In this document: one piece after another, positions 48,329-56,847 of the stretch
Layout: each line of letters starts with the position of its first letter
Numbering within the stretch: position 1 is the stretch's first letter
Assembly (NCBI RefSeq): GCF_030867145.1
Contig: NC_134416.1
Span: 18,295,514-18,359,513, forward strand
Length of the DNA stretch: 64,000 nt
Reading direction: 5' to 3'
Source of the DNA: Opisthocomus hoazin
Taxonomy: Eukaryota > Chordata > Aves > Opisthocomiformes > Opisthocomidae
Translations under genes and position numbers: made by a program
Notes under the pieces: generated by a model
What the model saw: only the letters and a program-made list of their open reading frames with translations
The model's database searches: none
Told to the model about the DNA's origin: nothing

Positions 48329-49606
48329 CAAGTGGAAGAAAAGAAGCTTATCAGGAGTAGTCAGCATGGATTCACCAAGGGAAAATCATGCCTGACCAAT
48401 CTACGATGACATGACTGGCTGGGTAGACGAAGGGAGAGCCGTGGATGTTGTCTACCTAGACTTCAGCAAGGCTTTCGACACAGTCTCCCACGATATCTTC
48501 CTAGGGAAGCTGAGGAAGTGTGGGCTGGATGAGTGGTCGGTGAAGTGGATTGAGAACTGGCTGAATGGCAGAACTCAGAGGGTTGTCATCAGTGGCGCTG
48601 AGTCTAGTTGGAGGCCGGTAACTAGTGGTGTCCCTCAGGGGTCAGTACTGGACCCAGTCTTGTTTAACTTCTTCATCAACGACCTGGATGAAGAGTTAGA
48701 ATGTACCCTCAGCAAGTTTGCTGATGACACCAAACTGGGAGGCGTGGTAGACACACCGGAAGGCTGTGCTGCCATTCAGCGTGACCTAGACAGGCTGGAA
48801 AGTTGGGCAGAGAGGAACTTGATGAGGTTCAACAAAGGCAAATGCAGGGTCCTGCACCAGGGGAGGAACAACCTCATGCACCAGTACAGGCTTGGGGTGG
48901 ACCTGCTGCAGAGCAGCTGTGCAGAGAGGGACCTGGGTGTCCTGGTAGATGACAGGTTAACCATGAGCCAGCAGTGTGCCCTGGCTGCCAAGAAGGCCAA
49001 TGGCATCCTGGGGTGCATTAGGAAGAGTGTGGCCAGCAGGACGAGGGAGGTTCTCCTTCCCCTCTACACTGCCCTGGTGAGGACTCATCTGGAGTACTCT
49101 GTCCAGTTCTGGGCTCCCCAGTTCAAGAAAGTTGAGGAGCTACTGGAGAGAGTCCAGCGGAGGGCTACAAGGATGATGAGGGGACTGGAACATCTCCCCT
49201 GCGAGGAGAGGCTGAGGGAGCTGGCCTTGTTCAGCCTGAAGAAAAGAAGGCTGCAAGGGGACCTAATAAATGTTTATAAATATCTGAAGGGTGAATGTCA
49301 GGAGGATGGGGCCAAGCTCTTTTCAGTGGTGCCCAGTGACAGGACAAGGGGCAATGGGCACAAACTGAGGCACAGGAAGTTCCGTCTGAACATGAGGAAG
49401 AACTTCTTCCCTCTGAGGGTGACGGAGCACTGGAACAGGCTGCCCAGGGAGGTTGTGGAGTCTCCTTCTCTGGAGATATTCAAGACCCGCCTGGACGCGG
49501 TGCAGTGCAGCCTGCTGTAGGTGACCCTGCTTTGGCAGGAGGGTTGGACTAGATGACCCACAGAGGTCCCTTCCAACCCCTACTATTCTGTGATTCTGTG
49601 ATTCTG
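48329..49606 (+). mobile_element. Young CR1 LINE nested in ERV2 env
   Basis: A 1.28-kb plus-strand CR1 starting at CAAGTGGAAGAAAAGAAG and ending with ATTCTGTG units at about 49584-49606. Env sequence continues on both sides without an obvious gap or target duplication. An 11-bp deletion at about 48402 (CTGACCAATCT joined to ACGATG) shifts the beginning of ORF2. It shares several replacement states with the copy at 56848-58355 and not with the copies at 7406 and 16637. Confidence 0.95.
48411..49520 (+). pseudogene. CR1 ORF2 reverse transcriptase, 369-codon open frame
   Basis: Part of CR1 ORF2 from just before motif A to the natural stop. Motif [11 protein letters not shown], motif [12 protein letters not shown] and motif C FADD are all intact, and the C-terminal blocks [17 protein letters not shown] and [14 protein letters not shown] run to the stop. 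The frame upstream is lost through the 11-bp deletion, so the visible start is not native. Sub-lineage markers are [12 protein letters not shown] and SVLDP. Confidence 0.9.
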
Positions 49607-49904
49607 TTATCGCCCCAAGTGTCGTTCATGGTCTCACTATAGTTGCGCACTGTCTGGGCTGGGATGTAGACGTCCACGGCCTGCTCAATAACCCCAGGGG
49701 TCCACCGCAGACCCAACAGTGACTCCGATTAAAAGTTCAGCTTACAGCTTTGGTTAACAACACAAACTCCTTGTCCTTAAAAGGATCACAGGGGTCAGTG
49801 GGAGGTGGAGGAATTGGTCTTCTGTATCTTTCATAGATACATCCTCGAACTAGTATGATCAGAAATAACATGTGCATTCTGAGTAAGTCGCAGTCTGTGT
49901 CCAT
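49607..49904 (-). pseudogene. ERV2 env N-terminal part (leader and SU start)
   Basis: On the minus strand an ATG at 49902-49904 opens a frame to 49737 with a hydrophobic run LFLIILV near its start, suitable for an Env signal peptide. A proline-rich piece follows (RRPIPPPPTDPCDPF). The frame stops at 49737-49739. SU-like sequence then continues in another frame to the CR1 boundary at 49607. The position after a strong splice acceptor (exon start 49947) supports the call. Confidence 0.6.
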
Positions 49905-49946
49905 TTTACTTCCTCCGGGAGGGTGTATGCAGGTCGATTGCTCCTT

Positions 49947-49970
49947 CCTGGAAAATAAGAACAGAAACAA
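49947..49970 (-). promoter_or_regulatory. Probable env splice acceptor
   Basis: Minus strand TTTCTGTTCTTATTTTCCAG then GAAG: a strong polypyrimidine tract and AG ending at 49948, 43 nt before the env ATG. This is the expected layout of the acceptor for a spliced env mRNA. Confidence 0.6.
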
Positions 49971-50291
49971 ACTCGTTTCTCGGGTCAGAAGGAAGGAATA
50001 ATAATCAACCTGCCAGGCCTCCCACAAACCCTTTCCTTCTCTCCAGTGCAGGGGGTCATTTTCCAGGGGGTGTCTGCCCAAACTGACATGATACTGTTCA
50101 CAAGAGGATATACATGTTTTGCATTCCTCCCTGGTAACGGGCCACCCTTGAACTTGCGCCTCACGAAATAAATCATCGATCCCTGACTGTTTCCATTTTA
50201 TATGCAACCATTCTAATAAATGTTCGAAATTTTCTGTTATTTGGGTGCTCTGTAGATCCCCTTCGGTAATGATCTGTTCCTTAGTCCCCAC
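49950..50291 (-). pseudogene. ERV2 integrase N-terminal fragment
   Basis: Minus-strand frame with a zinc-module-like segment (LLEWLHIKWKQSGIDDLF, then EECKTCISSCEQ with the Cys pair) followed by the start of the catalytic core at EAWQVDYY, containing the first catalytic Asp. The second His of the module seems to be Gln (HIKWKQ). Immediately after the first Asp the frame runs into the polypyrimidine tract and env leader, so the rest of the core and the C-terminal domain are deleted. Confidence 0.7.
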
Positions 50292-50313
50292 CTCATCATG
50301 GACCTAGGTCCAC

Positions 50314-51450
50314 TCAGATTGGGCCTTTTTTCTGCAATAAATCATACAAAGGTCTAGTGATAATCGAAAAATCAGTGATATGTTTTCTCCAGAACACAAG
50401 TAGTCCTAATGCATGTTGTATATCTTTCTTTGATTCTGGCATTTTAATGCCAGAATCCCTCTGGTCGAGGGAGGACAGAGTATTGGGGGGGATGCAAGTA
50501 ATTCCCCCGCCCCACCAGATTCCCAAAAATTTCACTTCACTAGCAGGGGCTTGTATCTTTTCAGGCGGACTCGTCAATTCTGTGCATTCTAAATGGGTAA
50601 TAATGTCCTGCTGCACCTCCCCAACTTCCTCTATCTGACTCCCTCCCACAGGCGCATTGTCTGTATACTGATAAATCTTCACCCTCGCTTGTATGGGGAT
50701 CACTTCTAATTCCTACTCTAGGGCATGGTGAGCTAACGTGGGAGAGTGCTCATACCCCTGGTGAAGCCGCCTGAAAGTGTCCTGCTGTCCCTCCCGGGTG
50801 AAAGCAAAACGGGTTTGATCTTCGGGCTGAAGAGGAACCATAAAGAACATATCCTTAACCTCAATAGTTGCCAGAATTGGGTGCACATGTTCCTGAATGG
50901 TGCTAATGAGCTCAGCAATGTTAGGCACAGCAGCGGTTAACAGTCCCGTATTAGCATTCAAACGGCAATAATCGACCGTTAACCAGCACTTTCCATTAGG
51001 TTTTCCCATCGGCCAGACTGGAGAGTTGTAAGGCGAGTGGGTGGGAACCAGGACTCCTTGTTCCCACAGCTCTGCCAGTACCGGGGCTGTGCCTTCCCCA
51101 GCTCCGAACAGCAACAGGCAGGGTTTCACGTTCCTTAATTTAGAAGGGGGGAGGGCAGGCGCCACTTGTAGCAGACGCACCTCCGCGCTGGGTGTTTTAG
51201 GCAATTGTCTAATCTGGGGGGCACCGAAGGACCACGGATTTCCCTGGGTATCACGCCACTGTTTACCTTTTAAAACATCCATGCCTAAAAGTTTCATATG
51301 GAAAGGTCCCACAGCCACCATGGTGTCCATGGGGTCTTCCTCTCTCGGTGGCCATAATGTCACCGGAGTCGTGGGCACTGTCTGGGTTTTCCCCAAGGTG
51401 TTTGAAACTATCAGGTGTCTGGCTGGGACTGAAGTTCCACATTGTTCCAC
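50314..51450 (-). pseudogene. ERV2 reverse transcriptase remnant
   Basis: Minus-strand frame that starts in the last part of protease (LLGMDVL, about residue 55) and runs into RT: fingers VLVPTHSPYNSPVWPMGKPN and TVDYCRLN, then motif A region ATIEVKDMFFMVPL, then HQGYEHSPTLAH. A TAG at 50713-50715 interrupts the register, which continues unchanged to 50314 with the active-site box YTDN (50656-50667), where YXDD is expected, so the second Asp is Asn. It ends after the thumb-like segment VFWRKHITDFSIITRPLYDL. RNase H, which should follow, is absent; the next recognisable sequence is integrase at 50291. Confidence 0.85.
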
Positions 51451-51470
51451 CTCAACCTGTGTTAGCGCGT

Positions 51471-51540
51471 AATTTGTGCTCCGGTGTCAATCAAAAAGAT
51501 TACTGATCTCCTCTTTGGCCCTATCGCCACCATAATCATC
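51471..51540 (-). pseudogene. ERV2 protease N-terminal fragment
   Basis: Minus strand reads VIFLIDTGAQI, with the aspartic protease motif DTGA at 51477-51488. It lies just upstream of the protease/RT frame. A frame break near 51450-51475 separates the two. Gag-side sequence (LWQLGFSWDLMDG) precedes it. Confidence 0.7.
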
Positions 51541-52544
51541 TCTGCACAAGCTGTTCTAGCTTCTTGGCTGGGAGTCCATCCATGAGGTCCCAGGAAAACC
51601 CTAACTGCCAGAGCCCCTGCCGATTCAGGGGCTTTTCTTTCCTGGCCGGATCTGGGCTTTTCCCTGAGAAAAACGGCCGTTTACTCCCTCGTCCTGTGGC
51701 TCGCAGGGCTCTGGTTTCAGCCCTTTGATATGGCCGGTTAACAGGTCCATATCTCATCCCATAGTCAATCAGCCTTTGGGCTATCTCCCCTCAAGTCCAC
51801 ACTTTCCTTCCCGGCCGCCGGACGGTCGGGGGTCACACCCCCCCTCCAGGGCAGCCGCGGTTCTCTTCCTGCTGGGGGTGTTTTGAATTCTCCCCTGCAG
51901 CTGGATCCCTATGGGTTTCAGGGAATCGGGAAGCCCCCATAGCAAGGGGAGTCATTCTTTCAGGGTCTGCTGACAGCAGCATTGGGGAGCTCAGATTAGG
52001 CTTGAGCTCATGGTCATACGTCATCTGAAGGCAAGCCGCTTTCTGCACGCTTTCCAATAACTGATCTGTCGTGCCTGTTATGGCCAGGGGATCCCCCCTC
52101 TCCAGCAGGTTCAACCCCCCCACCCAATGCACGGCCCTGTGAGTCAGTGACCACAGGGCTCGGCAATCGCCGGTGGTTAAAAACACGCCCGGGCCCCAGT
52201 ACCCTTCCGCTTCCCTTTCCGACAACCAGATCCCATCCCCCGCTGACAGGGACACTCTCCATACACATTCTGTCTCCGGTTCGCTCGCGGTCCTCGCAAA
52301 ATCTTTTCATAGCTTTGCCAAGTCAGTTGCCGAAAAAGGGAATTCTTTAGTAATAAACTGGGGGTGACTGTCACCGTTTTCTTCATATACATATTCCGTT
52401 TTAAACAATGGATAAATGTGGGGGGGGCTCTCTACCGTCCCTTTTGCTCCTTTCAAGTCCCCCTGGGGATAGATTGATCGTATCCCTTTCTCTGCTTGCA
52501 CTACTTCTGTTTCTGCTGACGCGCAGAAAGAAGACTCCACAATC
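51541..52544 (-). pseudogene. ERV2 gag, capsid side
   Basis: Three overlapping minus-strand frames (52540-52307, 52310-52014, 52255-51833) together carry Gag-like sequence: YPLFKTEYVYEENGDSH and FPFSATDLAKL at the capsid N-terminus, ALWSLTHRAVHWVGGLN and ESVQKAACLQMTYDHELK further on, then a charged C-terminal part. At least two frameshifts divide it. No CCHC knuckle is visible. The assignment rests on position upstream of protease and on the composition. Confidence 0.6.
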
Positions 52545-53101
52545 TGTCAGATTGTAAAGTAGGTATGTTTATTTGGTGCCGGGCAGCACGGGGGGGCGGG
52601 GCAGCCCCACCAGAGTCATGTGCACCGAGCAGCAACTTGTCTCTTCAACTTATACAACGAAGTATCATATATGCATTAGATTTCCCAATATGCCTATACT
52701 TATGCATAACCTATCCCGGCTTCATATTAAAATCAGTTCCAATAAGTAATTTCCATGTTGAATTTAGTTCCAAGAAGTAATTTCCATAGACTCCTCCCAA
52801 CTGCCCTTGGGCAGTGCCTCCTGGTGGTGGTCGTCGGGGGTCCCAAGATGAAGGCACATCCTCTTCATCATGGTGTTTACTGATTGACCTTTGTTTCTGC
52901 CCAAACTCAGTTCTTTTCTGGCTCTCATCCAAACCACAGGTTTGGTCTTAACTGGTTCTAGGCAACTCCCAGCCCTTATCAGGAACTAATCCCTTTGTAA
53001 GGAGATGCAAGATTCTCTGCTTCAGTTAATTTACTCAATAGATAAGCACTATCAGTTTTCTTTAAATGCACAGCAACTACTAGGTTATGCTACTTCTACC
53101 A
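52545..53101 (-). mobile_element. Solo LTR inserted in ERV2 gag
   Basis: 557 bp. On the minus strand it begins TGGTAGAAGTAGCATAACC and ends CAATCTGACA. It has a TATA-like TTGTATAAG and an AATAAA (52566-52571) about 20 bp before its end region. The flanks CAATC (52540-52544) and AAATC (53102-53106) match at four of five positions, a plausible decayed target duplication. ERV2 gag sequence lies on both sides. Within it ATGGAAATTACTT(C/A)TTGGAACT is repeated about 35 bp apart. The family is not identified; the CTGACA end is shared with the LTR at 10918. Confidence 0.65.
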
Positions 53102-53598
53102 AAATCTCTTTTAACCCCTTCCTTCACTGGCAAGGAGTCTGCCTCCCTCAGGAGCTGATTCCTTAACTCCTCCTTCAATATTATGCTTTGGCACCTCTCC
53201 TCCTCCAGCAGCTGTTTATTTTCCCGCAACTGTGTTGACTGCCTGCTGGGCGGCCATTTTCCTACAAAGGGGATGTCATCCCGGGAGGGCCACGCTTTGA
53301 AATCCGAGCTTCCCCTAAACGCTCCCAGGAGGCCAAAATGTATACTAATACAGAAAGTTCCCACAAAGTTCCTACAGAGGGGATATATTCCTGAGAGGGT
53401 CACACCTTAAAGTCTGAGTTTCCCCTATTCACTTCCAGGAGGCCAAGCCGTGTACTAATACACAAGTCCGTGATAAAAGCAGTACAAAAGGAAATGAGAA
53501 ACCGCCATTCAAGCCTTCTTTACACTTCATTCGTCCTCGGCCACACGCGATCACACAGAGCACCACAGCAAGGTGGCACGGCACTCTTGTTTCGAGGG
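53102..53598 (-). pseudogene. ERV2 gag 5' part and leader
   Basis: Minus-strand frame 53403-53080 contains a heptad-like charged helix QLRENKQLLEEERCQSIILK that looks like a Gag coiled coil, preceded by sequence derived from a tandemly repeated block. The ORF start is not certain. To the right is the untranslated leader up to the primer-binding site. The frame is cut by the solo LTR on the left. Confidence 0.5.
53261..53480. repeat. 110-bp tandem duplication in ERV2 leader/gag
   Basis: Unit 1 starts CCTACAAAGGGGATGTCATC (53261) and unit 2 CCTACAGAGGGGATATATTC (53371). Both continue with GGAGGCCAA and GTATACTAATACA/GTGTACTAATACA at the same spacing. The copies are clearly diverged. Confidence 0.75.
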
Positions 53599-53616
53599 AT
53601 CCTGTCCGTGACACCA
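53599..53616 (-). promoter_or_regulatory. Candidate ERV2 primer-binding site
   Basis: Minus strand TGGTGTCACGGACAGGAT lies 8 bp inside the 5' LTR end, the right place for a PBS starting TGG. It is not an exact match to any tRNA 3' end I can recall. A tRNA-Leu type with one extra base is the nearest by eye. Confidence 0.4.
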
Positions 53617-53624
53617 ATAAAAAA

Positions 53625-54199
53625 TGTCCTGATCCGATATCGGGGAGGTTTTGATGCTATCCCAGGAGATGAGATTAAGATGCAAACGAAGTCATATGCC
53701 GTGCAACCTTGCAAACTTTATTTCGGTGAACCAGGAATCGGAGGTCGGGCGGGGATGGCAGCAGGGGGAGGACACAAGAAAGAAAGAAAGGAATAAAGTT
53801 GGAAAAGCCCCAGCGGGCAAGGAAAGGAAGGCGCGGGGGGGGGGGATCAGTTACCACCACCACGGATTCAACGATGTTCAGCGACGTCTGGTGGGCTCAG
53901 TCTCTGTGCAGGCGTGAAGGTTCCGGCAAGGATGAGGTCAGGCAGTAAGGCGGCAAGGAGGAGAGCAAGATGGCTCAGAGGAGTATGTGCTGTCCTTTCA
54001 TATGGGCGTTTGCCCATGTGCCATATGTGCAGTTCGTGCCATACGTGCTGCCCACTTAGGCAAGTTCTCTCTTGATGGTCCACGCGCTACTCTGCGTGCA
54101 AGCACTTTCCTGCAGTTCGTTGTGGCATTTTTTTCAGAGGCCAGGAAGAGACAACAACTGCAATGTTGAGACAAAACCAATTTGTAACGGTCTTCTACA
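53625..54199 (-). repeat. ERV2 5' LTR
   Basis: 575 bp, partner of 39440-40013. AATAAA on the minus strand is at 53717-53722. The TATA box position is mutated (minus TATGAAA). It ends at the right with GTCTTCTACA (plus strand), after which the host flank has no CR1 similarity. Confidence 0.85.
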
Positions 54200-56847
54200 G
54201 CAGTGTGGTTAGAGCACTTGCAGTTGAATAGAAGATTAGAAGAGCTGAAAGTATGATCAGAAAAAAATGGCTTTTTCCCAGACGTTTAAGATGCAACATA
54301 ACTGCATTAATTTCTGAAATACCGTAGCTTGGGAAAATCAAAGGATAGATACAAATGATTGCCTTCTACTGATTGATCCCTTATTTTCACTTGTTAGGTT
54401 ATTCTTTCAACATTTTTGAAAACAAACACCAAAATCCTATACAAAACAGTTGAAGTGCCTTCTAAAAATCTTTTTAGAACTACTACTTGAAAATAATTCA
54501 AATAACTTGCAAATATATTGTGTTTAGAAAGAAAAACAACACAAAAAAGGATCAGAGAAAATATCATTTTTCATTTCTAAAATTTGTTAATATCATTAAC
54601 AGTTGCTGTTGAAAACATAGGCTTTTAACAGAAAATCTTCATCCAGGAAAGTTATGGGCATCACGATAATTTCATTTGTTATACAATATTTAATCATACT
54701 TCAAGGTTATGTTTTATAGAATAATTTATAGACTTACAATAGTGTAATGGTTTGTATCTGAGATTATTTATCTCTATCTTGAAATCCTGACATGACTTAA
54801 AAACAAATTAATCACAGCATTTTATATACTAGCTGTGTGATAGATACACTAGGAGAAACTGTTCGATTTAAGAGGATCAGAACAGGATCCTTAGTGAAAG
54901 GTCTTCAAAAGCATCATCATATGCTCTCTAACATTAGATTACTTGTACTCTACTATGCACTTCTTGCAGTCCTACAGAGCAAATGTTCTAGTGTGAGAGT
55001 TCCAACTTCCTAAAGAAACTTGCAGCTGTAAATGTATTTGAAGAAAGAAACTGCAAAGGATATTGGCCTGTAGGGGTACTTTTTGTGTAGATCTCAGTTC
55101 ACGCTTTAGTGCTAATTGTTTCCTGAATTTGAAGACAACTATTTCTATGGTGAATCTTGTTAAATCTCTGTAAGAATCTCGCTATTGCAAGTACAGAAGT
55201 AATATAAGAAGCTCCTGTAGTGCTCATGAGCCTTTTTGAAAATTTCATCAGTATTTCAGATGACGTTTGTATTAGATAAATCTCCATATCCTACTGCCAC
55301 ATTGCTGCACTTTCTATTCTAGATCAGTAAGAAGACTGAACGGTTCCCAAAGCATCTCCTAAAGAATAACAACAGTGAAGTCTCTGAGCTATGACCCAGG
55401 GGTCTGACACTGACCTTGTGCTTTTACACAAATTGATATTTACTTTAAACACCTCAGCCATTCATGTTTTTAAACCATCTGTCCTCAAAGCACAAACATG
55501 ACTTCATCAAAACAAACATTAACCTCTTAAACCTTTTGTGTCTTCATAGAATTCTGGGACCTTCCAGACATCTATCTGAAATCTTCGTAATTGCTTCCTC
55601 TGGGAAGTTCTATTCTGGTCCTGAAATATCATTGTTGATTCAACATGATCTTTTACTTGTTCAAATAAGAACTAGAGCAGTGTGGATTTGAAGAGCTTGC
55701 TTATCTCTGCTTATAGTCACTCGTAATACTCCAGGACAGAGCAAGAATTTAGTTTAGATTACTTTAATCATTCTTATTCAATTTCCCATAATCTTACTGG
55801 GACAACTGCTGGTAAAATGAATGTGAAAGTGATTTATTTTCCTTTTAATGTAGCTCATAGAGTCCTATTTTTTTTTATTTTGTTTTTTTTTTTCTTTTCT
55901 TCCCTCTTCTGTGGATTTCTAAGCACAAGCCTTGGCCCTTTGATAGATATCTTTTTGAAGTAGTTGATAAAAAATGCTTTTGGTGATTCGGAATCCTGCA
56001 GAATTTCTTGCTTGGAGGGAGAAGCAGTAGAAACTTCTTTGAATCTTTAGAACTTGTTTACTTTGAAGATAAAGGCCTCAGTAAATACTTAGTGAAAGTA
56101 GTCGGGACTTCAGGTTTTCACTATATCAGGAATGGCCTAACCAACAAGCTAGGCAGCTAAGATGTTTGACTCTTAAAAATCTATTACTAGCTTGGTTGGA
56201 AAGTTAAAGTTGGACTGAGAGTTTCTTACTGTGAAATCAATCATGATCAGCTGTCTGTAAACCACAGCTGACTTAAATCTCTGTTTTACCCAGAACAGGC
56301 TGCATGATCTAACACGCCATACTTTTCTCATCGATATACTATGGCACAGCTTTGTAAAATACAGCTTGAACTTTTGTAACACTTCCCTCACCAGGCTTTT
56401 CTTTAGATCTTCAGAAAAGTCTCCGTGGCTGCAAGAACATGTTCAGCCTTAACCTTATGACAGGACAAGTGCCAGAGGTGTATGGAGTACCCAGACTATA
56501 CCACAGGTTGTGCTTTTGTGAAGCTATTAGGATTATAAGGGAGTTGCCCTCTGGTAGAACCAGGAAGCAGTACAGAGAGGGAAGAGAGAAAACAGCAGAG
56601 CTGGGGCACAGATAGTTTGAAATTTCTGGAGAAAGAAGAAAAACAAAAAAATTTTGTGATGCTGTGAATTACTTCCTAAATCCTTAAGCTCTGATGACCA
56701 TAGCACATACTCAGGCAGCGGTCTGGTCCAGTACTGCTTCACATCAAACAGTGAAAAGCACAAAAGCTATACATCTATTTTTATCTATAGTATCATTATA
56801 TAATATAATATAATAATATTTTCGATATTATTATTTTTATCTATATT
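54200..56847. other. AT-rich DNA without recognisable genes
   Basis: No gene recognised. T-rich run at 55868-55893. Immediately before the next CR1 is a nearly pure AT stretch (about 56790-56847) that includes the palindrome-like AATATTTTCGATATT. Confidence 0.55.

Larger units (their letters stand above)
39440..54199 (-). mobile_element. ERV2: minus-strand endogenous retrovirus with three later insertions
   Basis: A provirus defined by two similar LTRs in the same orientation (39440-40013 and 53625-54199). Between them, on the minus strand, gag, pro, pol and env remnants lie in the right order from right to left. Its env has a gamma-type transmembrane subunit, so it is class I-like by that criterion; the family is not identified. 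It carries an ERVL provirus in env, a CR1 in the env surface-subunit region and a solo LTR in gag. Subtracting these leaves about 6.2 kb. The two LTRs differ at roughly one base in seven over their first 330 bases by eye, so the provirus is old. No target-site duplication was found (left flank GCGTT, right flank GCAGT). Confidence 0.85.
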
